Positions 34,678 to 42,115 of a DNA stretch of 64,000 bases are shown piece by piece. The DNA lies in contig NZ_LMSB01000045.1 in the NCBI RefSeq assembly GCF_001428005.1, positions 124,001-188,000 of the forward strand, given 5' to 3'. The translations under genes and the position numbers were made by a program. This DNA is from Arthrobacter sp. Soil736. GTDB lineage: Bacteria > Actinomycetota > Actinomycetes > Actinomycetales > Micrococcaceae. The first letter of the stretch is position 1. The number at the start of each line of letters is the position of its first letter. The notes beneath the pieces were generated by a model. The model saw only the letters and a list, made by a program, of their open reading frames with translations, was not told the origin of the DNA and did no database searches.

Positions 34678-35999
34678 GGAGCCAGCCCCATGGGCCGGGC
34701 CAGGAAATCCAACGCAGACTGCATTGAATCCAAGACGACCTTCCACGAGTGTCCGGCACCCGGGACGATGTCCGATTTGACGTGCATTCCGGCCTTGGCA
34801 GCGGCCGCGGCCAGAACGACGGCGTTGCCCCGGAACTCGGGATCGTCGGCCCCTGCGGCGAAGAATCCAAAGCTGTCCGGATAATTCCGGTGGGCCAGCA
34901 GCGTCAACGGGACCTCTGCAGTGAAGGCAGCGAGGTTTCCGGCGAATGCCTCGTTGGCCGTCTGCTGGCGTGAAATCGCCAGGGCGGGCTCGCGCTCGCC
35001 GCCAAAGCTCATGAAGTTGGGGTAGATGCGAGGATGCCGGGTGGCCATCTGGATGGCGCAGGTGCCGCCGAAAGAAAAGCCGCCCACAGCCCAATGCTGT
35101 GGGTTCGAGTCCACGTCGAGGTTGTGCTTGATCCATTCGGGTACGTCAACGCTCATGTACGTGTCCGTCTTGGCAATTGTGGTGTCCATGCACATCGTGT
35201 TGCCATCCTCGGTCCCGTTGGGGTCAGGAATGACAACCACTGGAGCCAGCCCCTGGTGCCTGGCGGCGAACTCGGCCATCATCCGAACGAGATCCCCGCT
35301 GTCGGCCCATACCCCCGGCCAGCCAGGCTGGCTGCCGACCAGAACAAGGACCGGAAGCTTGGGCCGGCTCTTCAGGAGGTACACCGGCGGCAGGTAAATA
35401 TGGGCGTGGCGGCCATGCCACCCTGAAACCGTCCCCGGGATCTCCGCATGGCGCATGACGCCGGTGGCAGTCAAATGCACTCCGTGCCAGCGGTCGTAGA
35501 GCGGGGCGGTTTCGAAGGACATCCGGTCGCCGTGTTTTTTCATGGCGGACTCCAGCGGCAAAAGCGAGGACCCGGAGACGCCGAACAACGTGCCGACCGT
35601 CGGGAGCAGGCCGAAGTAGGCGTTGATCTGCTGCCCGCAGAGACTGAGCACCACGAGGGCGGCGACCGGAGCCAGGAGAGCGTGCCGAAGACCGCCAAGG
35701 AACATATTTCCGACGGCGACGGTTGCGGCGAAAACTCCGAGACCGGCCCACGCCACTACTTCCGGTGGAAGATCCTCGGGCCACACGAAGAAGACGTGAA
35801 CCAATAGCCAGGCAAGGCCGAAGCAGCCTGCCATCGAAGCGGCCAGCGAAACGGCGGCAAAGATCCACCAGCGCGGGCGCCGGCGCAGCAACAGGAGGAC
35901 AATGGAGACAGCGCAGAGGACGGCCAGGGTATCCGGAAACCACCCCTCCAAAAGACTGATTGAATACAGCCAGGTCTGCAACAGAATCCTCCAGGTCAT
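34674..35999 (-). CDS. Membrane-anchored alpha/beta-hydrolase (esterase D/Ag85-like fold)
   Basis: A 441-residue protein. Four hydrophobic segments fill residues 1-125, then an esterase domain probably faces outside. GGFSFGGTCAIQ is the nucleophile elbow (GxSxG), GADDPEF a likely acid and GAGHSWKVV the His. The upstream part HIYLPPVYL is typical of PF00756-type esterases. Translation is coupled to the aminoacyl-lipid synthase gene that follows. Hydrolases that remove amino acids from aminoacylated lipids are known as neighbours of such synthases in other bacteria, so that role is plausible but inferred. A general esterase or mycolyltransferase-like enzyme is possible. Confidence 0.75.
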   Translation of the reverse strand: MTWRILLQTWLYSISLLEGWFPDTLAVLCAVSIVLLLLRRRPRWWIFAAVSLAASMAGCFGLAWLLVHVFFVWPEDLPPEVVAWAGLGVFAATVAVGNMFLGGLRHALLAPVAALVVLSLCGQQINAYFGLLPTVGTLFGVSGSSLLPLESAMKKHGDRMSFETAPLYDRWHGVHLTATGVMRHAEIPGTVSGWHGRHAHIYLPPVYLLKSRPKLPVLVLVGSQPGWPGVWADSGDLVRMMAEFAARHQGLAPVVVIPDPNGTEDGNTMCMDTTIAKTDTYMSVDVPEWIKHNLDVDSNPQHWAVGGFSFGGTCAIQMATRHPRIYPNFMSFGGEREPALAISRQQTANEAFAGNLAAFTAEVPLTLLAHRNYPDSFGFFAAGADDPEFRGNAVVLAAAAAKAGMHVKSDIVPGAGHSWKVVLDSMQSALDFLARPMGLAP

Positions 36000-36275
36000 A
36001 CTTCCGGCGTCTCCACGCTAGCCACGGATTCTGGGCCTTTGCTGGGGATTAACTGGGCATTCGCACGGCGTTCCCGCCGTTGGTTCCTGTCGCTGGTCCC
36101 GACGCCGGTTTCTGCCGCTGGCTCCTTGTGAGACTGCCGCAGGGCTGCTTTGGTCAGCCGTAGATGAGGCATGAAATTCTCAGGCGCCAGCACGACAACA
36201 CTCAGGCGGCTGTAAGGTTCCGGACCTATTGTCATCCTGGGCGGAGCGCAAGGGGGCTGGACGCTAGGAGGCAAA

Positions 36276-37733
36276 ATGCAGCCGCTTTTGGACCTGAATA
36301 TTCTGCAGAAACCCCTGCTCTACGCATTTGACGCGGCAAGCGTCCTGGCGTTCGTGTACCTGTTGATCCGGCCCGCGCCGCCTGCCCGCAGGCAGCGGGC
36401 CCCTGCATCATCCGCCGAAGGCCGGCGTTCGATTCCGCTGCGTTCGATTTTCCGGCGATCCAGTCCCCAGCGGCCCAGTCCGCGGCGCGCCAATCCCCAG
36501 GGCCGCCGCGCCTGGCCCCTGGCCGCGGCGGCCGCCGTGGCCGGCGGATCCCTGGCGGGCGTCCTCACCCTCTATGTCTGCGAGACCTGGCTCAACATCT
36601 TCGGCCTGCCCCTGGATCCCGACACCCATGCCTGGGTCATAGCCCTCTTCGGCTCGGTGGCGCTGGCCCTGCTGAACCTGTGGCGTTCACACTGGTGGCG
36701 CAAGGTTGCGGCCGGGGTTTCCATCCTGATCTTCGCTGCGACGGCGGCCCTCGGCATCAATGCCGCCTATGGCCTGAACGCCACCCTTGGCGCTTTGCTG
36801 GATCTCAACTCCGCCCGTCCGCTGGCGCTGCCGAAGCTGAGTTCAAGGCCGGATTCCAGCGGCCCGCTGTGGAAGACGTGGAAAGCCCCTGCTGGCATGC
36901 CCGCCGTGGGCCGGGACGGCCCCGTCTCAATCCCCGCCCCTGCGTCCGGCTTCCGCGCCCGTGACGCCCACCTTTACCTGCCGCCGGCGTCGCTGGTCCC
37001 GAATCCGCCTGCACTGCCCGTCATTGTCATGATGATGGGGCAGCCCGGCGGTCCCGAACAGGACAGGTCGGCCGTACGGGAACTCGACGCGCTTGCCCGG
37101 CAGCACCATGGCCTGGCCCCGCTGCTGCTGACTGTTGACCAGCTCGGCAATCCCTTCCAAAACCCGGTGTGCGTCGATTCGGACAGCGGCAACGTCTACA
37201 CCTATGTGACCACTGACGTCGTCAACTTCGTCCGCCGGAATCTCAATGTCGACGCCGACCGCACTGAATGGGCCGTCGGAGGGTACTCCAACGGCGGGGA
37301 ATGTGCGTTGTCGATCGGCGCGAAGCGCCCTGATCTTTTCGCGTCAATTCTGGACATATCAGGCGAACTGGAGCCGCTCAGCGGAACCGAAGCCAACACC
37401 GTCAACACTATCTTCAAGGGCAACCACACGGCATTCGCCGCGGAGGAGCCCGCCAACATCCTCAAAGCGCACAGGTATTCCAATGAACTCGCCATCTTCA
37501 CCAGCGGCTCCTTGGACCACGCCTACACTGCCCAGGTGACGGCAGCAGCGGCCGACGCCCAGGCAGCCGGCATGGCCACCCGGCGATTTCTTGGCAGCGG
37601 CATAGGCCATCGGGGCGACGCCCTCGATTACGGCGTGAAGACGGGGCTGCCGCTCCTTTACCCGCGGTTCGGGCTCTCTGCGCCTGATAGCACGACGACG
37701 CCTGATACATCGACGCCTGGCGCCAAGAGCTGA
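36276..37733 (+). CDS. Membrane-anchored alpha/beta-hydrolase, paralogue of the one at 34674-35999
   Basis: A 485-residue protein with the same plan: an N-terminal membrane segment, a basic and Pro-rich insert (about residues 35-80, many RRS/PRR repeats), further membrane spans to about 175, then an esterase domain with HLYLPPASL, GGYSNGGECAL (nucleophile elbow) and GIGHRGDAL (likely His). It is divergent from the hydrolase-synthase operon across about 275 bases. AGGAGG lies upstream of the ATG. The Arg/Pro-rich insert is absent from the paralogue. Substrate unknown. Confidence 0.75.
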   Translation: MQPLLDLNILQKPLLYAFDAASVLAFVYLLIRPAPPARRQRAPASSAEGRRSIPLRSIFRRSSPQRPSPRRANPQGRRAWPLAAAAAVAGGSLAGVLTLYVCETWLNIFGLPLDPDTHAWVIALFGSVALALLNLWRSHWWRKVAAGVSILIFAATAALGINAAYGLNATLGALLDLNSARPLALPKLSSRPDSSGPLWKTWKAPAGMPAVGRDGPVSIPAPASGFRARDAHLYLPPASLVPNPPALPVIVMMMGQPGGPEQDRSAVRELDALARQHHGLAPLLLTVDQLGNPFQNPVCVDSDSGNVYTYVTTDVVNFVRRNLNVDADRTEWAVGGYSNGGECALSIGAKRPDLFASILDISGELEPLSGTEANTVNTIFKGNHTAFAAEEPANILKAHRYSNELAIFTSGSLDHAYTAQVTAAAADAQAAGMATRRFLGSGIGHRGDALDYGVKTGLPLLYPRFGLSAPDSTTTPDTSTPGAKS

Positions 37734-37747
37734 CAACCGACGCCGTC

Positions 37748-37776
37748 CTGTTCACCTACGGCTGTTCACCTACGGC
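37748..37776. repeat. Short tandem repeat
   Basis: TGTTCACCTACGGC occurs twice in a row (37749-37762 and 37763-37776) just after the hydrolase stop. No terminator shape is evident. Confidence 0.7.
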
Positions 37777-37868
37777 GTAGCGCATTCGGGACTAGCCGGG
37801 GTGCTGCCGGAGTTGTTTCAGATAGCATTCAATCCTCACCACGTATGACAGGCCAAGGGAGGCGCGCC

Positions 37869-38852
37869 ATGTCCACGGCGCCTGCAAGCTCATCCGATCC
37901 CGTCGGCGACGACGGACCGCTGGATGCCTACTCGGAGACGGTAATCAGGGTGGCCCAGACGGTCACGCCGCACGTCGCAGCCATCGAGATGACCGGAAAC
38001 CGGCGGAACGGCAGATTCCGCGTCGGTGCAGGCTCTGCCGTGCTCTTCACGGAGGACGGATACCTGCTCACCAACGCCCATGTGGTGGCCGGGACACAGA
38101 AGGGACGGGCGGTCTTTGCCGACGGTTCCGGAACGGACCTTGAAGTGGTCGGAGCGGATCCGTTGTCGGACCTCGCCGTGATCCGTGGCCGGGCGCCGCA
38201 TGTGCCTCCGGCGGAATTCGGTGATGCGGAATCCCTCCGCGTGGGTCAGCTGGTCATCGCGGTAGGCAATCCCCTCGGACTGGCAGGCTCCGTGACGGCG
38301 GGAGTGGTGAGCGGCCTGGGCCGCGCCATTCCGGTCTGGGCCGGCCGCAACCGGCGGGTCATTGAGGACGTTATCCAAACGGATGCCGCGCTCAACGCCG
38401 GCAGTTCGGGGGGTGCGCTGGCCGATGCCCGCAGCCGGATCGTGGGCATAAACACCGCGGTGGCCGGCGCCGGCCTGGGACTGGCAGTACCCATCAACAC
38501 CACGTCACGACGCATCATCTCGGCGCTACTGGCTGACGGCCGCGTGCGCCGTGCCTACCTGGGTGTGGTCAGCACCCCCATCCGGCTGGGTGCAAGCGCC
38601 GTGGTCCGCACAGGGCAGCGCGATGGGCTCCGCGTCGTCGAAGTACTCTCGGGTTCCCCCGCAGAGCAGGCAGGCCTGCGGGCCGGCGACGTGTTGCTCA
38701 GGGCAGGCTCCCGGCCGGTCAGCAATGCCGAAAGCCTCCAGAAACTCCTCTTTGCGGAGGCCATCGGGGTGCCCATGGCCATTGCCATACTCCGTGACGG
38801 GCACGAACAGGAAATTGTTGCCGTGCCCGGCGAGATGGCGGACAGCATCTAA
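37869..38852 (+). CDS. HtrA/DegP-like serine protease with PDZ domain
   Basis: A 327-residue S1C protease. TNAHVV (His), SDLAVI (Asp) and LNAGSSGGAL (Ser) form the triad; a PDZ domain follows from about residue 230 (RRAYLGVV, GSPAEQAGLRAGDVLL). ATG 37869 has AAGGGAGG upstream. There is no signal peptide and no membrane segment before the protease domain, unlike most actinobacterial HtrA proteins, so it may work in the cytoplasm or be exported in an unusual way. Quality control of damaged proteins is the family role. Ends in a terminator. Confidence 0.88.
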   Translation: MSTAPASSSDPVGDDGPLDAYSETVIRVAQTVTPHVAAIEMTGNRRNGRFRVGAGSAVLFTEDGYLLTNAHVVAGTQKGRAVFADGSGTDLEVVGADPLSDLAVIRGRAPHVPPAEFGDAESLRVGQLVIAVGNPLGLAGSVTAGVVSGLGRAIPVWAGRNRRVIEDVIQTDAALNAGSSGGALADARSRIVGINTAVAGAGLGLAVPINTTSRRIISALLADGRVRRAYLGVVSTPIRLGASAVVRTGQRDGLRVVEVLSGSPAEQAGLRAGDVLLRAGSRPVSNAESLQKLLFAEAIGVPMAIAILRDGHEQEIVAVPGEMADSI

Positions 38853-38880
38853 CGAGGCACAGAAAACCAGCCACAAAAAA

Positions 38881-38906
38881 GCGGGGCCGGAATCCGGCCC
38901 CGCTTT
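38881..38906. terminator. Bidirectional terminator after the HtrA-like gene
   Basis: GCGGGGCCGG (38881-38890) pairs with CCGGCCCCGC (38894-38903), with AAAAAA before and TTT after. It serves the HtrA-like gene and the convergent 45-residue gene. Confidence 0.85.
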
Positions 38907-38927
38907 CGTATTCGACGTAATCCGCAG

Positions 38928-39065
38928 TCAGCGTTTCTTCAGATGAGCGACCGGGTCCGGGGCACCTTCAATGGGTCCCTTGGCCTTCTTGTCCGCCCGT
39001 TTTTGCTTGATGGTTTTGCCCGCTTTTTTCTGCTGCTGCTGCTGGTGCGGTGTCTTGTCCGGCAT
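38928..39065 (-). CDS. 45-residue basic Gln/Lys-rich protein, unrecognised
   Basis: Reads MPDKTPHQQQQQKKAGKTIK and continues with KRADKKAKGPIEGAPDPV, ending AHLKKR. Five CAG codons in a row give the poly-Gln run. The ATG has GAGGGAG about six bases upstream. It ends just before a strong terminator, which supports a real gene. Highly basic and probably unstructured; it could bind nucleic acid or ribosomes, but no function is recognised. Confidence 0.6.
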   Translation of the reverse strand: MPDKTPHQQQQQKKAGKTIKQKRADKKAKGPIEGAPDPVAHLKKR

Positions 39066-39078
39066 GGCGTGCTCCCTC

Positions 39079-39110
39079 GTATGGAGGGGCACGAGAATGC
39101 CCCTCCATAC
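39079..39110. repeat. Perfect 13-base inverted repeat
   Basis: GTATGGAGGGGCA and TGCCCCTCCATAC flank CGAGAA. It lies between the gene at 39166-39528 and the 45-residue gene, both on the minus strand. It could attenuate or stabilise that transcript; there is no T tract after it on the minus strand. Confidence 0.75.
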
Positions 39111-39165
39111 GTAAATTACGCCTGTTTCATGCCAAATGTAACTGCGGGATGCGGGAGCTTCTGAG

Positions 39166-39528
39166 TCAGGCGGAGACGTCTGCGATGCCCACGAAACGGG
39201 TGCCCACGCCGTCGAACTCGTTCCGTACGAACCCGGGCGCCGGCGGCGGGATCTCGGCCGGGCTGTGATGCGCGCAACTGACGTACGTGAAGTCCGGCCA
39301 CCACTTCTTGGGCCTGGCCGCTTCGGAGTATCCGCAGACGTCGCAGGTCAAATGCACCCAGACCGGCCGCTTCCCGGTTCGGTTGGCGCGGGACTGGAGC
39401 AGCCACTGCGGCGGATTGTCCAGGATTTCACCCAGCTCGGCCTCCGACAGGCGCTTGGGTATGCCGTGGCGCTGGGCCATTTCCAGGGGTACATCAAGGG
39501 CAATTGCCGCATCGCGTCTGCTAATCAT
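39166..39528 (-). CDS. Hypothetical protein with putative metal-binding Cys/His cluster
   Basis: A 120-residue protein. The N-terminal half (ISRRDAAIALDVPLEMAQRHG, LSEAELGEILDNPPQWL) looks helical; the middle has LTCDVCGYSE and YVSCAHHSP, giving three Cys and two His that could bind zinc. ATG 39528 was preferred because the sequence before it is unlike protein. A predicted nucleic-acid or protein-binding role would be a guess; I do not recognise the family. Confidence 0.65.
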   Translation of the reverse strand: MISRRDAAIALDVPLEMAQRHGIPKRLSEAELGEILDNPPQWLLQSRANRTGKRPVWVHLTCDVCGYSEAARPKKWWPDFTYVSCAHHSPAEIPPPAPGFVRNEFDGVGTRFVGIADVSA

Positions 39529-39637
39529 CACAGTCCACGATACGGTAATGCAGGACCGCCGCCGGCCGGAGTGCTCCTCCAAAGCGCCTTCAGGGACAGG
39601 TTTTGGCGGCAGGGAAGGCGGCCCCGGTTCCGGCGGC

Positions 39638-40003
39638 CTACCCGCCGCTAAGCGCGATCCCGGCAGCCGCAGCTGCCAGGCCGGTCAGGAGGTTGGCACC
39701 GATGTTGAGGACCGCGGCGAGGTAGCGCTGCTCGCTGACCAGGCGCACGGTGGCGGTGGTCCAGGAGCTGAAAGTGGTCAGGCCGCCTGCGAGCCCGGTG
39801 GCCAGCGCGGCATGCCATTCCGGCCCGAACCGGCTGCTGATGCCGATGGACAGCCCGATCATGAGGCATCCGGCGACATTGACGAGCAAGGTGGCCCATG
39901 GCCAGTGGCGCCGCGAAGCTGAGCGGCCGGCCAACAGCGTGTCCACGCCAAACCGGATGAGGGCGCCGGCCATGCCGAACAGGCCTACCAAAAGCGCGGT
40001 CAC
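39638..40003 (-). CDS. crcB: Fluoride ion channel FluC/CrcB, second subunit
   Basis: A 121-residue protein with four membrane helices. GMAGALIRFGVDTLLAG, NVAGCLMIGLSIG and GGLTTFSSWTTATV are the family's conserved blocks, the last holding the TTFS pore motif. FluC forms a dual-topology dimer that exports fluoride. The GTG start overlaps the stop of the first subunit as GTGA, so the two are made together and could form a heterodimer. Confidence 0.9.
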   Translation of the reverse strand: MTALLVGLFGMAGALIRFGVDTLLAGRSASRRHWPWATLLVNVAGCLMIGLSIGISSRFGPEWHAALATGLAGGLTTFSSWTTATVRLVSEQRYLAAVLNIGANLLTGLAAAAAGIALSGG

Positions 40004-40470
40004 GGGCGGTCCCCATTCAAACTTGCCAGCACTTTGCCGACGCGCCAGCCGGCTGCGGCGGCGCCCAGTCCGAGCACCACGGAGAGGCACAGGTAGGCAA
40101 GCCATACGCCGTGGAGTCCCTCCCGGGCCAGCCGGTCCACCGAAAGGGCGAGTGCGGAGAACGTGGTGAAGGACCCGAGCACGCCTGGACCGATGGCGGC
40201 GCGGAGCCAGAACGCGGTGTGCGGCCGTGCGATCCAGATGGTGGTGAGGGTGCCCAGGACGAAGCTTCCGGCAACGTTGATGCCCAGCGTGGTCCACGGC
40301 ACTGACCCCTCGGCTTCGGGGAACAGCAGGACCAGCGCGTACCGCAGCTCCGTCCCCAGCAGCCCGCCCGCGGCGACCGCCGCCCAGGGCCGCCACCCGT
40401 GGGCGGCGGCAGTCTTCAGCGCGGATGCTCCGTCACCGGCGGCGCGCTTTAGCCGGGGGCCGGATTTCAC
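40000..40470 (-). CDS. crcB: Fluoride ion channel FluC/CrcB, first subunit
   Basis: A 156-residue protein with an N-terminal extension of about 30 basic residues then four membrane helices: GGLLGTELRYALVLL, INVAGSFVLGTLTT, GVLGSFTTFSALALS and a last helix ending AAAAGWRVGKVL. The TTFS motif is kept. GTG 40470 was chosen; longer readings are arginine-rich non-coding-like sequence. Coupled to the second crcB. I found no clear fluoride riboswitch upstream. The adjacent DtxR-like gene is on the same strand 47 bases away. Confidence 0.88.
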   Translation of the reverse strand: MKSGPRLKRAAGDGASALKTAAAHGWRPWAAVAAGGLLGTELRYALVLLFPEAEGSVPWTTLGINVAGSFVLGTLTTIWIARPHTAFWLRAAIGPGVLGSFTTFSALALSVDRLAREGLHGVWLAYLCLSVVLGLGAAAAGWRVGKVLASLNGDRP

Positions 40471-40517
40471 CTGCGAACCGCCGCCGTGCGGAGGCCGTCC
40501 ACCCAGAGCCCGTTCAC

Positions 40518-41231
40518 TCAGAGCCCGGCCATCCGGCAGCCGGCATGCGCGGAGTCGCTGTGCACCCACAGCGCGGAGGCGACTTCGTCCGCGAGATCGA
40601 AGTCCCGGCTCGTCCCGGCGGAACCGATGCGGACCACGAGGGCGCCGCCGAACGGCTTGCGGCCCCTGACCTCGACGTTCGCGTCAAGGTCAATCTTTTC
40701 GGCGGAGAGGTAGCGGAGCAGTTCCGGGTTTTCGTCGCTGATCCGGGTGATCCTGCCGGTGTGCCCGTCGTCGAGTTCACTCATGCGGTGCGCAGAGGGC
40801 ATCTGCACCGTGCCGTCCGCGGAGGGAATGGGATCACCGTGCGGGTCCCGGGTCGGGTTCCCCAGCCGGGCCGCCATCCGTTCGATGAACGTGTCCGAGA
40901 CCGCGTGCTCCAGTTGCTCGGCTTCATCGTGGACTTCATCCCAGCTGTAGCCGAGGTCCTGCACGAGGTACGTTTCAATGAGGCGGTGCCGGCGGACCAT
41001 GGAGAGCGCAAGGCGGACGCCCTCAGCCGTGAGCGTGATGGCGCTGTAAGGCTTGTGCAGCACCAGGCCCTGGTCCTTGAGCTTGCGGACCATCTCGGAG
41101 ACCGAGGAGTTGGCGACGCCAAGGCGCTGCGCCAGCTGGGTGGAGGTAATGGGCTTGTCCTGCCACTCCGTGAAGGAATAGATGACCTTGACGTAGTCCT
41201 CGATCGAGGAGGATGGCGTGCTGGTCTTCAC
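40518..41231 (-). CDS. DtxR/MntR/IdeR-family metal-dependent repressor
   Basis: A 237-residue regulator: N-terminal winged helix (SIEDYVKVIYSFTEWQDKPITSTQLAQRLGVANSSVSEMVRKL), dimer/metal-binding domain (MVRRHRLIETYLVQDLGYSWDEVHDEAEQLEHAVSD) and a C-terminal SH3-like FeoA domain (from about residue 155). His and Glu residues of HRLIE and EAEQLEH fit the metal sites. The GTG at 41231 opens the reading MKTSTPSSSIEDYVK. Fe2+ or Mn2+ would be the co-repressor. Neighbouring fluC genes share its strand, but no shared regulation is proven. Confidence 0.9.
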   Translation of the reverse strand: MKTSTPSSSIEDYVKVIYSFTEWQDKPITSTQLAQRLGVANSSVSEMVRKLKDQGLVLHKPYSAITLTAEGVRLALSMVRRHRLIETYLVQDLGYSWDEVHDEAEQLEHAVSDTFIERMAARLGNPTRDPHGDPIPSADGTVQMPSAHRMSELDDGHTGRITRISDENPELLRYLSAEKIDLDANVEVRGRKPFGGALVVRIGSAGTSRDFDLADEVASALWVHSDSAHAGCRMAGL

Positions 41232-41262
41232 GGATCCAAGCCTACCCGGTGCCGGTGCGGCA

Positions 41263-42021
41263 TCATGCCTTCGCTGCCCGCCATGTCTGGGTGAGATAGG
41301 GCAGGAGCAGCAGCTCGCCTTCTGCGTGCCCCAGATGTTCGTGGAGGTACCAGTCGAGGTTGCCGGTGACCTTGGCCCGGGTGGCTTCGTTGGCCCCAAG
41401 ATAGTAGCTGCGCGACTTGACCAGCTCGAGGATGTCGTCCGGCGTGACCGGATCCTCCCACCGGGTCAGGTGGCTTTCCAGTCCGGTGAATTCCGGGCCT
41501 ATCCGGGGGCGGAAGTCAGGTTTGTGGACATCGCCTGCGTGCATGATGCGGGAGAGCCGGTGGACCCAGGGCACGGAGGTGTCCAGCTGGTTCCAGATCA
41601 GGCCGAGCACGCCGCGCGGTTTGAGGATCCGTGCGATCTCGGCGCTGGCCAGCAGGGGATCGCACCAGTGCCATGCCTGGGCGACTGTGACGATGTCGAA
41701 GGCCGCGGCGGGCAGCCCGGTGTTCTCTGCGGTCCCTTCCAGCGCCGCCACCGACGGGAAGTCGAGGCGGAGCTGATCAAGCATGTCCGGCGAGGGGTCC
41801 ACGGCGCTGACAGCGAGGCCGCGTTCCACAAGGAGCGCGGTGTACTTGCCCGTGCCGGCGCCCAGGTCAGCGGCCGTGCCGGCTCCGGCGGGAATCAGCC
41901 AGTCCGCGGAGTCAGCAGGGTAGCCGGGGCGGACGCGGTGGTAGTGCTCGCCGCCGTCCTGGAAGGCTTGCCCGAGCTCCTGCCGCCGCCCGTGATCGAG
42001 TTTGGGACCACCCCGTGCCAC
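41263..42021 (-). CDS. Class I SAM-dependent methyltransferase
   Basis: A 252-residue soluble protein. AADLGAGTGKYTALL is the SAM-binding motif I, VSAVDPSPDML motif II, and AFDIVTVAQAWHWCDPLL motif III. YHRVRPGYP near the start is common in the UbiE/menaquinone-like and methyltransferase_11 group. The GTG has AAGGAG upstream. It lies 94 bases after the class V aminotransferase on the same strand, so it may share the SAM-IV-controlled transcript. Substrate unknown. Confidence 0.85.
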   Translation of the reverse strand: MARGGPKLDHGRRQELGQAFQDGGEHYHRVRPGYPADSADWLIPAGAGTAADLGAGTGKYTALLVERGLAVSAVDPSPDMLDQLRLDFPSVAALEGTAENTGLPAAAFDIVTVAQAWHWCDPLLASAEIARILKPRGVLGLIWNQLDTSVPWVHRLSRIMHAGDVHKPDFRPRIGPEFTGLESHLTRWEDPVTPDDILELVKSRSYYLGANEATRAKVTGNLDWYLHEHLGHAEGELLLLPYLTQTWRAAKA

Positions 42022-42115
42022 GCGCAGTCTCCTTAGGCCATGCCGAAAATTTACCCTTCGAATTTACCGCATGCAGCAGTCCGCCGCATTGCCGGCGCCA
42101 GTCCCGGGTGCGGCG

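Noticed and set aside
35996..36235. Up to 92-codon minus-strand frame overlapping the hydrolase start as ATGA
   Set aside because: The overlap is suggestive, but only weak starts exist, no ribosome site is seen, and it lies in the shared promoter region of two divergent genes.
38943..39164. 73-codon plus-strand frame
   Set aside because: It is opposite the better supported 45-codon gene, which has a good ribosome site and terminator.
40471..40517. Fluoride riboswitch before the fluC pair
   Set aside because: The gap to the upstream gene is only 47 bases and does not show the conserved fluoride aptamer sequence.
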